From positions 1-36,396 of the forward strand of contig CADCLG010000027.1 in assembly GCA_902802305.1 (NCBI GenBank): a stretch of DNA of 36,396 nt. The letters are read 5' to 3'. A program made the position numbers and the translations under genes. Shown here piece by piece: positions 7,289-15,191 of the stretch (position 1 is its first letter; the number at the start of each line of letters is the position of its first letter). Below the pieces are notes generated by a model. It was given only the letters and a program-made list of their open reading frames with translations, was not told where the DNA came from and made no database searches. The stretch comes from an uncultured Spirochaetaceae bacterium. GTDB taxonomy: Bacteria; Spirochaetota; Spirochaetia; Treponematales; Treponemataceae.

Positions 7289-8504
7289 ATTCAAGAAAGA
7301 CTTTCCGATTTTTGAAGCAGCGGAAAACAAAGGAATTATATATTTTGATAATGCAGCTACAACACAACGCCCTTATCAGGTAATTAACGCAATCAGCGAT
7401 TTTTACAAAAAAAATAATGCAAATCCTTTGCGTGGACTTTATGATTTAAGTGTACGAGCTACAGATGATTACGAAAATGCCCGCGAAACTGTCGCAGCCT
7501 TTATAAATGCTAAAAAATCTTCGGAAATCATTTTTACACGAAACACTTCGGAAAGTTTGAATCTTATTGCCTACACCTGGGGAATGGAAAATGTAAAAGA
7601 AGGTGATGAAATTGTCGTTTCGGTAATGGAACACCATTCTAACATCCTTCCCTGGCAAATGCTCTGCAAGGCAAAAAATGCAAAATTAGTTTTCCTTGAG
7701 TTTGATAAAAAGACAGGAATAATCCCAGAAACAGAACTTACCAAAATCAACAGCAGGACAAAAATTGTTGCCATGACTCAGGTAAGCAATGTTCTGGGAA
7801 TTACAAATGATATAAAAAAAATTGCCGAGCTTGCCCATAAAAATGGTGCAATCATGGTGGTTGACGGAGCACAGTCAACTCCTCACATAAGGATTGACGT
7901 ACAGGCTTTGGATGCTGACTTTTTTGCCTTCAGTGGTCACAAACTTTGCGCACCTATGGGAATCGGCGTTCTTTACGGAAAATACGAGCTTCTTGAAAAC
8001 ATGCCTCCTTTTATGCGCGGTGGCGAAATGATTGAATACGTTACCCGCGAAAGTGCAACCTGGGCAGAGATTCCACATAAGTTTGAAGCAGGAACAGTAA
8101 ATGCCGCAGACGCAGTCGGACTTGCAGCAGCAATTAATTATCTTACAAAAGAAGTCGGCTATGATTTTATCGACGAGCAGGATAAAAAGCTTTCAAAAAT
8201 CATGGCCGATGCCCTTTCTACAATCAAAAATGTACACGTCATAGGAAATCCAAATCCCGAAAAACATTCCGGTATTTTTGCCTTTACCCTTGACGATGTA
8301 CACCCCCACGATATTTCAACAATTCTTGATCAGGATAAAATTGCAATCCGTGCCGGACATCATTGTGCGCATCCACTTGGAGATTACCTTAATATCCCTT
8401 CTTCAGCACGCGCAAGCCTTTATTTTTATAATGATGAAGAAGAAATCGCTTATTTTGTTGAAAAACTTGCTAATGTCCGCAAAATAATGGGATTAAAAGA
8501 TTAA
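7281..8504 (+). CDS. sufS: Cysteine desulfurase SufS
   Basis: PLP enzyme (about 407 residues) that takes sulphur from cysteine as a persulphide for Fe-S assembly. The N-terminus IYFDNAATTQRP, PLP lysine in FSGHKLCAPMG (about residue 221) and catalytic cysteine in RAGHHCAHPLG (about 362) place it in the group II SufS/CsdA type. ATG 7281 has AGGGG before it and overlaps the end of sufD. The longer in-frame reading from 7233 lies wholly within sufD and is not credible. Its likely sulphur acceptor, SufU, is 3 kb downstream. Confidence 0.95.
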   Translation: MNRFKKDFPIFEAAENKGIIYFDNAATTQRPYQVINAISDFYKKNNANPLRGLYDLSVRATDDYENARETVAAFINAKKSSEIIFTRNTSESLNLIAYTWGMENVKEGDEIVVSVMEHHSNILPWQMLCKAKNAKLVFLEFDKKTGIIPETELTKINSRTKIVAMTQVSNVLGITNDIKKIAELAHKNGAIMVVDGAQSTPHIRIDVQALDADFFAFSGHKLCAPMGIGVLYGKYELLENMPPFMRGGEMIEYVTRESATWAEIPHKFEAGTVNAADAVGLAAAINYLTKEVGYDFIDEQDKKLSKIMADALSTIKNVHVIGNPNPEKHSGIFAFTLDDVHPHDISTILDQDKIAIRAGHHCAHPLGDYLNIPSSARASLYFYNDEEEIAYFVEKLANVRKIMGLKD

Positions 8505-8516
8505 ATAAATCATACA

Positions 8517-8595
8517 GTAACTATAGTCACCCCAAAAAGTAACCCTAGTTACAGATAAAAGTAACTAAAGTCACTGCAAAAGTAACAAAGGTCAC
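8517..8595 (+). repeat. Four-copy phased dyad array GTAACNNNNGTYAC
   Basis: Four 14-base near-palindromes: GTAACTATAGTCAC (8517), GTAACCCTAGTTAC (8539), GTAACTAAAGTCAC (8561) and GTAACAAAGGTCAC (8582). Start-to-start distances are 22, 22 and 21 bases, about two helical turns, so all face the same side of DNA. The 7-8 base spacers all end in AAAA or AAAAA. The last copy ends two bases before the -35 of the nfeD promoter. This is the layout expected for cooperative binding of a dimeric regulator. The spacers are far too short for CRISPR. Confidence 0.85.
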
Positions 8596-8597
8596 TA

Positions 8598-8626
8598 TTG
8601 TCTCCATGTAAGTTCGGGTTTATATT
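8598..8626 (+). promoter_or_regulatory. Promoter of the nfeD-SPFH pair
   Basis: TTGTCT (8598-8603), a 17-base spacer and TATATT (8621-8626). The expected start is near 8633, giving a leader of about 43 bases with a possible small hairpin GCTG-TTAAAT-CAGC and a strong GGAGG. The promoter is directly downstream of the four-copy dyad array. Confidence 0.65.
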
Positions 8627-8675
8627 AGACTCAGCTGTTAAATCAGCCAGCAAAAAACTATATGGAGGTAAAGCC

Positions 8676-9128
8676 ATGGAAAGCATTATTTCAGTTTTAA
8701 GCAATAATCTTCCCTGGGTTTGGGTTGGCGTTACAATCATCTGTATTGTAATTGAATCCCTCACTCTCGCCCTTACTACCATCTGGTTTGGAATCAGCGC
8801 ATTTGTAATGGTTTTTCTTGCCTTTACACCTATGCCTTTCCCCGCACAACTTTTCATTTTTGTTGCCCTTGCCCTGCTTCTTCTGATTTTTACGCGTCCT
8901 ATCGTAAAGAAAAAGTTGAATCAGAAAAAAATAGCAACAAATTATGACAGTATTATCGGGCAAATTGCTGTGGTAACAAAAAAAATCACTGCAATTGAAA
9001 AAGGTTCCGTTAAAATCAATGGTATGGAATGGACTGCAGCCGTAAAAGAGGATATTGTCCTCGAAGAAGGCAGCAAGTGCATTATAGAAGAAATCGCCGG
9101 TGTTACGGCCTATGTAAAATCAATTTAA
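8676..9128 (+). CDS. NfeD-family membrane protein
   Basis: 150 residues. Two or three hydrophobic segments (about 12-70: PWVWVGVTIICIVIESLTLALTTIWFGISAFVMVFLAF and AQLFIFVALALLLLIF) precede a C-terminal OB-fold NfeD domain (IIGQIAVVTKKITAIEKGSVKINGMEWTA, then LEEGSKCIIEEIAGVTAYVKSI). Short NfeD proteins are typically paired with SPFH proteins such as the one 16 bases downstream, and are thought to act in membrane microdomain organisation. ATG 8676 follows GGAGG; the in-frame TTG at 8598 lies on the -35 element and is rejected. Confidence 0.88.
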   Translation: MESIISVLSNNLPWVWVGVTIICIVIESLTLALTTIWFGISAFVMVFLAFTPMPFPAQLFIFVALALLLLIFTRPIVKKKLNQKKIATNYDSIIGQIAVVTKKITAIEKGSVKINGMEWTAAVKEDIVLEEGSKCIIEEIAGVTAYVKSI

Positions 9129-9143
9129 GTTAGGAGAAAAAAA

Positions 9144-10031
9144 ATGATGATTTATGTAATTATTGCAGTTATTGTATTGCTTTTGGTTCTGATTATAACA
9201 AATATCAGAATTGTTTCTCAGTCAGAAGCATTTGTTATTGAGCGTCTCGGCGGATATCACGGAACCTGGAATGTTGGTCTTCATGTAAAAATGCCTTTTA
9301 TTGATCGCATTGCAAAAAAGGTTTCTTTGAAGGAAAAGGTTTTTGACTTCCCTCCTCAGCCAGTTATCACAAAAGATAACGTTACCATGATGATTGATAC
9401 TGTAGTTTATTTCCAGATTACAGACCCTAAACTTTATACTTACGGTGTTGAAAAGCCTATCAATGCTTTGGAAAACTTAAGTGCAACAACCTTGCGTAAT
9501 ATCATTGGTGAACTTGAACTTGATGAATCTTTAACCAGTCGTGATGTTATCAATACAAAAATGCGCTCTATTTTGGATGAAGCAACCGACCCATGGGGAA
9601 TCAAGGTAAATCGTGTTGAAGTTAAAAACATTGAACCTCCACAGGCAATCCGTGAAGCAATGGAAAAACAGATGAAAGCAGAACGCGAACGCCGAGAACA
9701 GATTCTTATTGCAGAAGGTCACAAGCAGTCAGCAATTCTTGAAGCCGAAGGTCAGAAACAGGCTATGATTTTGGAAGCTGAAGCTCACAAGGAAGCTGCA
9801 ATTCAAAAGGCTATGGGTGAAGCTGAAGCAATCCGCGAAGTTCAGCAGGCTAAAGCAGAAGGTCTTAAAATGCTCAAGGAAGCTGGAATGGACGATAAAG
9901 TTCTTAAACTGCGCAGTCTTGAAGCCTTTGAGGTTGCAAGCAATGGTCAGGCAACAAAGATTATCGTACCTTCAGATTTGCAGAATCTGGCAGGGGTTGT
10001 AACAAGCGTTGCAGAAATTGCTAAAAAATAA
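9144..10031 (+). CDS. SPFH/Band 7 membrane protein (QmcA/stomatin-like)
   Basis: 295 residues. One N-terminal membrane helix (about 2-20) is followed by a Band 7/SPFH domain (VSQSEAFVIERLGGYHGTW, PPQPVITKDNVTMMIDTVVYFQITDP, LRNIIGELELDESLTSRD). Then comes a long coiled coil rich in EAEGQKQA-type repeats (about 170-250) and a C-terminal IIVPSDLQNLAG typical of QmcA/stomatin. Such proteins form oligomeric scaffolds that organise membrane domains and membrane proteases. GGAG precedes the tandem ATG ATG. It forms a two-gene unit with nfeD. Confidence 0.93.
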   Translation: MMIYVIIAVIVLLLVLIITNIRIVSQSEAFVIERLGGYHGTWNVGLHVKMPFIDRIAKKVSLKEKVFDFPPQPVITKDNVTMMIDTVVYFQITDPKLYTYGVEKPINALENLSATTLRNIIGELELDESLTSRDVINTKMRSILDEATDPWGIKVNRVEVKNIEPPQAIREAMEKQMKAERERREQILIAEGHKQSAILEAEGQKQAMILEAEAHKEAAIQKAMGEAEAIREVQQAKAEGLKMLKEAGMDDKVLKLRSLEAFEVASNGQATKIIVPSDLQNLAGVVTSVAEIAKK

Positions 10032-10051
10032 TGTAAATTAATACATACACA

Positions 10052-10130
10052 GACAATAAAACTTACTGTCGGCTTGTGTCCTCGTAATTGACATTTTTAA
10101 TTCCGCCGTAATCCAGTAAGTTTTATTGTC
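10052..10130. repeat. Perfect 17-base inverted repeat with 45-base loop
   Basis: GACAATAAAACTTACTG (10052-10068) is matched exactly by CAGTAAGTTTTATTGTC (10114-10130). Inside the loop CGGC (10070-10073) and GCCG (10105-10108) can extend the fold. The right arm is followed by ATTTTTAC, so it may terminate the nfeD-SPFH transcript, but the stem is AT-rich and the loop very long for that. A small non-autonomous element or structured RNA is an alternative. Confidence 0.7.
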
Positions 10131-10156
10131 ATTTTTACATATAATATTCATTATTC

Positions 10157-10180
10157 TTTTTTTTCAAAATGTGATATAAT
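10157..10180 (+). promoter_or_regulatory. Extended -10 promoter of the membrane LuxR-type regulator
   Basis: Eight T (10157-10164), five bases, then TGTGATATAAT (10170-10180), an extended -10 without a recognisable -35. The same TGTGATAYAAW form recurs before three receptor genes further right. Confidence 0.6.
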
Positions 10181-10226
10181 TTTATATATTTCTTTAGCAT
10201 TATTATGACATCACAGGGGAATAAAA

Positions 10227-10940
10227 ATGAATTACAAAAAGTTTTTGGACAAGCCTTTTCGTCTGATGGCGGCAATCGGATTTTTCTATCTGCTTTTCGT
10301 TTTTCTTTTAAATATTTTCACAGATTTTTATGAACCACAAAGACTACTGCCTTTTTCAACAGCAGTTTCCTACAGCGGAGAAATTTTAGGAATCATTTTG
10401 TGTGCCCTCACCTTCTTTTTATATAAAAAACATTTTCTTTATTATTCAGCCCTTGAAATTCTGGTATTTTCTAATCTTTACACAGGAAAAATATATACAG
10501 CACTTTTTTTGTCATCCATGCTTTTTATTCTTCTTCTGATTGAAAATCTTCTTTCTTCACGACCGCGAATAATCATCTATCTTGCGGTAGAAATAATAAA
10601 ACTTTTTCTTGTTCTTCCTTATGGAGCAAAAACCTTTTTTGAATATATAGGCATAACGCTTTTTTCTCTCTGCACAATAGGCTGTATAAACCTGCTTTTC
10701 CGCCATGCCTACGACAAAAAAGATTCTGGTCCAATTTCTCTTGATGATTACAAGTTTTCTGACCGCCAGAAAGACTGTATTAAAGAAATTGTCCTGAATA
10801 ATACAACTATAAAAGCACTCGCAATAAATCATAGAGTAAGCGAAAGTGCAATAAAAAAGGATTTATCCCATATTTACAGTGTTCTTGGAATAGTAGGAAA
10901 AGCTGACTTAAAAGCCTTGTTCATTGGATATAAATTTTGA
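10227..10940 (+). CDS. Membrane protein with C-terminal LuxR-type DNA-binding domain
   Basis: 237 residues. The first ~165 are strongly hydrophobic, with about five or six predicted membrane helices (for example FFYLLFVFLLNIF, YSGEILGIILCALTFFLY, ALFLSSMLFILLLIENLL). The end (about 174-237: FSDRQKDCIKEIVLNN through SESAIKKDLSHIYSVLGIVGKADLKALF) matches the LuxR/GerE four-helix fold. That makes it a one-component membrane-tethered regulator with no recognised ligand domain. AGGGG precedes the ATG and the promoter is 10170-10180. The target genes are unknown. The downstream GNAT gene may be separately transcribed. Confidence 0.8.
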   Translation: MNYKKFLDKPFRLMAAIGFFYLLFVFLLNIFTDFYEPQRLLPFSTAVSYSGEILGIILCALTFFLYKKHFLYYSALEILVFSNLYTGKIYTALFLSSMLFILLLIENLLSSRPRIIIYLAVEIIKLFLVLPYGAKTFFEYIGITLFSLCTIGCINLLFRHAYDKKDSGPISLDDYKFSDRQKDCIKEIVLNNTTIKALAINHRVSESAIKKDLSHIYSVLGIVGKADLKALFIGYKF

Positions 10941-10952
10941 TATATTTGTGAA

Positions 10953-11414
10953 ATGACAAAAATCGACAAAACAAATACAGAAATATCAGTTTTACGTGCT
11001 GAAGAAGAATGGCAGCGGGCAGGAGCTTATTCAGTACGCATTCAGGGAATGAACCGCCAGCATCATATTTCTTTACGTGATGAATTTGATGAACATGATG
11101 GCGACGAAACAAAATATATTGTCCTTTTAGATGATGGTTACCCAGTTGCAACCTGTCGATTTTATCACCTTAATACAGATAACGTTATGCTTGGAAGAGT
11201 TGTCGTTCTTCCCGAATACAGAGGTCAAGAACTGGGCCGAAAGGCTATTACAGAAGCAGAAAAATGGATAAAGGAACTCGGTTACAAAAGTATATGTATT
11301 GAAAGCAGAATTGAAGCAATCGGCTTTTATCAAAAACTGGGGTTTATTCAAACAGACACTTGCATAGTAAAAAGCGGTCAGTTTGATTGCGTTAATATGA
11401 AAAAAAATCTATAA
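10953..11414 (+). CDS. GNAT-family N-acetyltransferase (ElaA-like)
   Basis: 153 residues. The acetyl-CoA-binding core is visible: VMLGRVVVLPEYRGQELGRKAITEAEKWI (strand 4 and the R/Q-x-x-G-x-G/A loop, here RGQELG) followed by SRIEAIGFYQKLGF. The substrate (amine, peptide or protein N-terminus) cannot be told. It starts 12 bases after the regulator stop, without a Shine-Dalgarno. TATATT (10941-10946) ends six bases before ATG, with TTGTTC 18 bases further upstream, so a leaderless transcript is possible. Confidence 0.85.
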   Translation: MTKIDKTNTEISVLRAEEEWQRAGAYSVRIQGMNRQHHISLRDEFDEHDGDETKYIVLLDDGYPVATCRFYHLNTDNVMLGRVVVLPEYRGQELGRKAITEAEKWIKELGYKSICIESRIEAIGFYQKLGFIQTDTCIVKSGQFDCVNMKKNL

Positions 11415-11439
11415 TCGTAGACTGAAATACGAGGAAATC

Positions 11440-11871
11440 ATGGATATAAAAGAACTTTACGGTGAAATATTAAATGAACACAACCTGAATCCAGTTCATA
11501 AAAATAATATGGATTCCCCTACCTGCTTTTTAGATGGGGTTAATCCAAGCTGCGGTGATAAAATTACCCTTCAGCTTAAAATAGAAAACGATAAAATCAC
11601 AGACGCAAGTTTTGTTGGCAGCGGTTGTGCAATTTCTCAAGCTTCAACTGATATGATGGCCGATTTGATTATTGGAAAATCTAAAGAAGAGGCCCTTAAA
11701 CTCGCAGATATTTTTGATCGTATGATTAAAGATCATGTATCAGAAGAAGAACTAGAAGAACTTGATGAAGCCGCTGCACTCCAAAATATTTCAAAAATGC
11801 CTGCCCGCGTAAAATGCGCAATGTTAGGCTGGCGAACAATGAAAGAAATGTTAGGTCTTGAAACAAAATAA
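11440..11871 (+). CDS. sufU: Zinc-dependent sulfurtransferase SufU
   Basis: 143 residues. SufU accepts persulphide sulphur from SufS and passes it to the SufBCD scaffold. The zinc-site residues of SufU are all present: C38 and D40 in NPSCGDK, C63 in GSGCAIS, and C126 in RVKCAML; the ~20-residue insert between the last two cysteines separates SufU from IscU. GAGG lies before the ATG. It is 3 kb from the sufCBDS genes but on the same strand, and is followed 24 bases later by tRNA-Arg. Confidence 0.92.
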   Translation: MDIKELYGEILNEHNLNPVHKNNMDSPTCFLDGVNPSCGDKITLQLKIENDKITDASFVGSGCAISQASTDMMADLIIGKSKEEALKLADIFDRMIKDHVSEEELEELDEAAALQNISKMPARVKCAMLGWRTMKEMLGLETK

Positions 11872-11895
11872 AATTTGTGATAGATTATCTTCATC

Positions 11896-11969
11896 GGCGC
11901 TTTAGCTCAGCTGGATAGAGCAACTGCCTTCTAAGCAGTAGGTCGACAGTTCGATTCTGCCAAGCGTCA
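11896..11969 (+). tRNA. tRNA-Arg (anticodon UCU)
   Basis: A 74-base cloverleaf. Acceptor GGCGCTT/AAGCGTC (one G-U), D-arm TAGCTCAGCTGGATAGAGCA, and anticodon stem ACTGC/GCAGT around loop CTTCTAA with TCT at 34-36. T-loop TTCGATT; discriminator A. CCA is not encoded. The T-stem GACAG/CTGCC has an A-C mismatch at its second pair. It is followed by an intrinsic terminator at 11996-12042. Confidence 0.95.
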
Positions 11970-11995
11970 AAAAACATTATATATCTTTTTATAAT

Positions 11996-12042
11996 AGTTC
12001 CGTCTGTATATTTTAGAAATATTACATTCGGAACTTTTTTTT
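11996..12042 (+). terminator. Intrinsic terminator after tRNA-Arg
   Basis: Stem AGTTCCG (11996-12002)/CGGAACT (12029-12035) with an inner hairpin ATATTT-TAG-AAATAT, followed by a run of eight T. It ends the sufU/tRNA-Arg transcript and abuts the end of the convergent deoC. Confidence 0.8.
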
Positions 12043-12754
12043 ATTCCCCAATAGCTTCGATTATCTTCACGCCACTTGATGTTCCAATACGATTTGCGCC
12101 AGCTTCTATCATAGCAAGAGCAGTTTTGGCTGAACGTATTCCACCAGAAGCCTTGACGCCCATTTTTTCACCGACAGTTTCTCTCATAATCTTTACATGG
12201 TGCTCGCTGGCTCCATTTGGAAGCAGTTGACCGTCAGAACCTTTTGGAGTAGCAAAACCAGTTGAGGTTTTTACAAAATCTGCCTTAGCTTTTTTTGCAC
12301 ATAAACAGCAATTTTTAATAGTCTCATCATCCAGCAGACAGGTTTCCAAAATTACTTTTACGATAACTTCCTTTCCAAGCTTATGACCTGCACGTTTTGA
12401 AGCCCTTACAACCGCCGCAATATCACTGCCCACAATAGTAAAGCGTCCATCTTTCGCCGCCCCGATATTAATAACCATATCAATTTCATCGGCACCATTC
12501 TCAACAGCATCCTTAGCCTCAAATGCCTTCACTTTTGAAGAACTTGCACCAAGAGGAAAACCGATTACAGTACAAACCTTTACGCCTGTTCCCTGTAATT
12601 CAGAAGAAGCTAAAGAAACGTAAACAGGATTTACACAGACAGAAGCAAAATTATAAGTACGTGCTTCATTACATAATTTAGTAATTTGATTAACACCAGC
12701 ATCTGCCGCAAGCAGAGTGTGGTCGATATAAGCTGCTATTTCTTTTCTATTCAT
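12041..12754 (-). CDS. deoC: Deoxyribose-phosphate aldolase
   Basis: 237 residues, TIM-barrel class I aldolase that splits 2-deoxyribose-5-phosphate to glyceraldehyde-3-phosphate and acetaldehyde in deoxynucleoside catabolism. IDHTLL at the start, the VCVNPVYV strand, VIGFPLG and the Schiff-base lysine in [10 protein letters not shown] (about residue 162) are present, as is VKASGGIR near the end. It stands alone, without other deo genes. There is no Shine-Dalgarno; the -10 element ends seven bases before ATG, so it is probably leaderless. Confidence 0.95.
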   Translation of the reverse strand: MNRKEIAAYIDHTLLAADAGVNQITKLCNEARTYNFASVCVNPVYVSLASSELQGTGVKVCTVIGFPLGASSSKVKAFEAKDAVENGADEIDMVINIGAAKDGRFTIVGSDIAAVVRASKRAGHKLGKEVIVKVILETCLLDDETIKNCCLCAKKAKADFVKTSTGFATPKGSDGQLLPNGASEHHVKIMRETVGEKMGVKASGGIRSAKTALAMIEAGANRIGTSSGVKIIEAIGE

Positions 12755-12761
12755 GAGAATA

Positions 12762-12790
12762 ATTATAATTTAATATTAAACGATTTGCAA
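12762..12790 (-). promoter_or_regulatory. deoC promoter (leaderless type)
   Basis: TTGCAA (12790..12785), 17 bases, TATAAT (12767..12762) on the minus strand. Seven bases (TATTCTC) separate the -10 from ATG 12754, placing the start at or beside the A of ATG. Its hexamers match those of the exonuclease promoter. Confidence 0.7.
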
Positions 12791-12841
12791 ATGTGAATAC
12801 CTGCTAAATAAGTAAAGCTGTTCTAAAAACAATAAAAAAAA

Positions 12842-13591
12842 CTATTTATTAAATCTCGAAAGGAATAATTTTGTCCTTTCTTTCTGTGGATTGTTAATTA
12901 CTGCTTCCGGCTCCCCTTCTTCTACGATAACACCGCCGTCCATAAAAATAATATGACTAGAAATATCGCGTGCAAAAGCCATCTCGTGAGTGACAACAAC
13001 CATAGTCATTTTTTCCAGAGCAAGTTCTTTTATTACTGCAAGAATCTCACCTGTAAGCTCAGGATCCAAAGCAGAAGTCGGTTCATCAAAAAGTAAAACT
13101 TCAGGCTTTAAGGCCAGAGCCCTTGCAATAGAAACCCTCTGCTGCTGACCACCACTCAACTGACATGGATAAGAATCACATTTTTCAGCCAGAGCCATTC
13201 TATCCAGAATCTCCATTGCAGTTTTTTTAGCTTCAGCATCAGATTTTTTTAATACACGAATCTGAGGTTCTGTAACATTCTGCAAAACCGAATAATGAGG
13301 AAAAAGATTAAAGTTTTGAAATACAAGACCGCTTTTTAAGATTATTTTCTGACGGTCTTTTTTATTAACATAGACGCCATTTTCTACAAGAGGATTTCCG
13401 CAAATCTTTATCGTACCGCCCGAAACTTCTTCCAGTTGCGAAATACATCTTAAAATTGTTGATTTACCGGAACCACTTGGACCAATTATACCAAGCACTT
13501 CCCCTTTATGAACCGAAAATGAAATACCTTTAATAATGTTTAATTCACCGAATGATTTCTGTAAGTTTTCTACTGTAATAATATCTTCCAT
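12842..13591 (-). CDS. Polar amino-acid ABC transporter ATPase (GlnQ/HisP type)
   Basis: 249 residues. Walker [11 protein letters not shown]-loop [10 protein letters not shown], signature LSGGQQQR and Walker [15 protein letters not shown] are all intact. The FNLFPH and TSALDPEL forms are typical of the polar amino-acid (PAAT) family. I chose ATG 13591 with GGACGGA upstream; a longer reading starts at TTG 13627 without support. It is the last gene of a binding protein-permease-ATPase operon. The substrate is not readable; neighbouring argH makes an arginine-related amino acid possible but unproven. Confidence 0.93.
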   Translation of the reverse strand: MEDIITVENLQKSFGELNIIKGISFSVHKGEVLGIIGPSGSGKSTILRCISQLEEVSGGTIKICGNPLVENGVYVNKKDRQKIILKSGLVFQNFNLFPHYSVLQNVTEPQIRVLKKSDAEAKKTAMEILDRMALAEKCDSYPCQLSGGQQQRVSIARALALKPEVLLFDEPTSALDPELTGEILAVIKELALEKMTMVVVTHEMAFARDISSHIIFMDGGVIVEEGEPEAVINNPQKERTKLFLSRFNK

Positions 13592-13635
13592 AAAAATCCG
13601 TCCGAAACGCTCTGAAATTGTCACCAATCGTTTTT

Positions 13636-14316
13636 CTAATTATAATATGAAAGTTTCTTTTCCAGCTTGCGGAAAATAACAGAAACAATCCAGTTCATAA
13701 TAAAATAAAATACACCGGCAATAAAAAGAGGAACAAAAGAAAAAAGAGCTCCCTGACGTTCTTTTGCAACCATAAGAAGCTCAGAAACTCCAATTACTGA
13801 TACAAGAGCCGTATCCTTAACCAGAGTTATAACTTCATTTCCCATTGCCGGTACAATTCTTTTTATAACCTGAGGCAATATAATTCTAAAAAATGTCTGA
13901 CCAGAAGTATATCCTAAAACCTTTGAAGCTTCATATTGTCCTTTAGGAATTGATTCGATTCCTCCACGATAAATCTCAGCAAAATATGCCGCATAATTTA
14001 TTGAAAGAGCAATAATTGCCGCAGCAAATCTGTTCCACTTGAAAGAAATATCATATCCCTGATTTACTAAAAATCTGATGAAAAGGCCTGGACCAAAATA
14101 AACGACAAGCAGCTGAAGCATCAAAGGTGTACCTCGAATAATCAGCAGAAATACGTTTACACTTCCAGACAAAACCTTTCTTTTTGACATTCTTCCCATA
14201 GCAATAGGTAGTGCCAATGGAATAGAAAAAAGTAAGGTTAGAAAAAACACTTCCAGCGATGTCACGGAACCATCCAGCATCGCCTTTATCATTTTTAGAT
14301 ATCGCTCAAGATTCAT
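13636..14316 (-). CDS. Polar amino-acid ABC transporter permease
   Basis: 226 residues with several membrane helices and the HisM/GlnP signature: [20 protein letters not shown] near residues 58-77, then the EAA loop [24 protein letters not shown] that docks the ATPase. As the only permease gene here it probably works as a homodimer. It lies six bases after the binding-protein gene and 44 bases before the ATPase gene. Confidence 0.94.
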   Translation of the reverse strand: MNLERYLKMIKAMLDGSVTSLEVFFLTLLFSIPLALPIAMGRMSKRKVLSGSVNVFLLIIRGTPLMLQLLVVYFGPGLFIRFLVNQGYDISFKWNRFAAAIIALSINYAAYFAEIYRGGIESIPKGQYEASKVLGYTSGQTFFRIILPQVIKRIVPAMGNEVITLVKDTALVSVIGVSELLMVAKERQGALFSFVPLFIAGVFYFIMNWIVSVIFRKLEKKLSYYN

Positions 14317-14322
14317 AAAAAA

Positions 14323-15129
14323 TTATTTACCGATTACACTTAAATCTTTACCAAACCATTTCTGGCTGATAGCTGCAACAGTGCCGTCTTTCTGCATTTC
14401 AATAAGAATCTTCTGAACTTCATCACGCAATTCAGGTTCATTCTTTCTGAATCCAATTCCGTAAGCTTCGTTTGCAAGAGCTTCGTTCAAAACATAGAAA
14501 GGTTCTTTTGTAAGAGAAATTGTATAATTTGCTACAACGCTGTCCATTACAACACCGTCAACACCGCCAATTTTCAAATCATTCAAAGCAGTAATATTGT
14601 CTTTGAAAGCAATAATATTTGCGAGATTCTTTTTAAACTCTTTATTTGCATCTTCATCAACAGCATCCTGAGCACTTGAACCACTCTGAATACCTAAAGT
14701 TTTTCCTTTCATATCAGCAAGAGTTTTAATTCCGCTACCGTTGCGAACAACAAGAACCTGCTCATTATTCAAGTAAGCAAAAGTGAAAGAAAGAGCATTT
14801 TTTCTGTCTTCTGTGATTGTAAAACCATTCCAGATACAGTCAATTTTACCAGTCTCAAGCTCCATTTCTTTTGCATCCCAGTCAATTGGCTGAGCCTTGA
14901 AAGAAACTCCAAGACGTTTTGCAACTTCTTTTGCAAGGTCAATGTCATAACCTACAATTTCATTATTATCATCACGGTATCCCAGTGGAGGGAAAGAATC
15001 ATCAAGACCAAGAACAAAAGTACCGCGAGCTTTTAATGCAGCAACAGGATCAGCCTTTGCTTTTTTTGTACAACTAAGAGTTCCAAAAAGTACAGCTGAC
15101 AACAAAAGTAAACCAATAATTTTTTTCAT
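14323..15129 (-). CDS. Polar amino-acid ABC transporter substrate-binding lipoprotein
   Basis: 268 residues. Signal peptide with lipobox LFGTLSC (Cys about residue 20), then an SBP family 3 fold: GTFVLGLDDSFPPLGYRDDNNEIVGYDIDLAKEVAKRLG, the hinge GKIDCIWNGFTITEDRK, and C-terminal DGTVAAISQKWFGKD. It captures a polar amino acid outside the inner membrane for the permease encoded next. GGGAG precedes the ATG, and TATAAT about 20 bases further upstream is a likely -10. First gene of the three-gene importer operon. Confidence 0.94.
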   Translation of the reverse strand: MKKIIGLLLLSAVLFGTLSCTKKAKADPVAALKARGTFVLGLDDSFPPLGYRDDNNEIVGYDIDLAKEVAKRLGVSFKAQPIDWDAKEMELETGKIDCIWNGFTITEDRKNALSFTFAYLNNEQVLVVRNGSGIKTLADMKGKTLGIQSGSSAQDAVDEDANKEFKKNLANIIAFKDNITALNDLKIGGVDGVVMDSVVANYTISLTKEPFYVLNEALANEAYGIGFRKNEPELRDEVQKILIEMQKDGTVAAISQKWFGKDLSVIGK

Positions 15130-15191
15130 TTTTTTCTCCCATGAAATTATTATTATAAGGTAATCAGATAAAGAAATGTTTAGACTTTTCT

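Noticed and set aside
8517..8595. Short regularly spaced repeats as a possible CRISPR array
   Set aside because: Units are 14 bases with 7-8 base spacers, no cas genes are present and the units are imperfect; a transcription-factor array fits better.
8598..8675. N-terminal extension of the NfeD protein starting at TTG 8598
   Set aside because: The TTG is part of the -35 hexamer and the extension would cover the promoter; GGAGG supports ATG 8676.
10052..10130. Terminal inverted repeats of an insertion sequence
   Set aside because: Only 45 bases lie between the arms, with no transposase and no clear target duplication outside them.
13592..13627. Longer N-terminus of the amino-acid transporter ATPase from TTG 13627
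   Set aside because: No ribosome site, and the conserved start [14 protein letters not shown] follows ATG 13591 directly.
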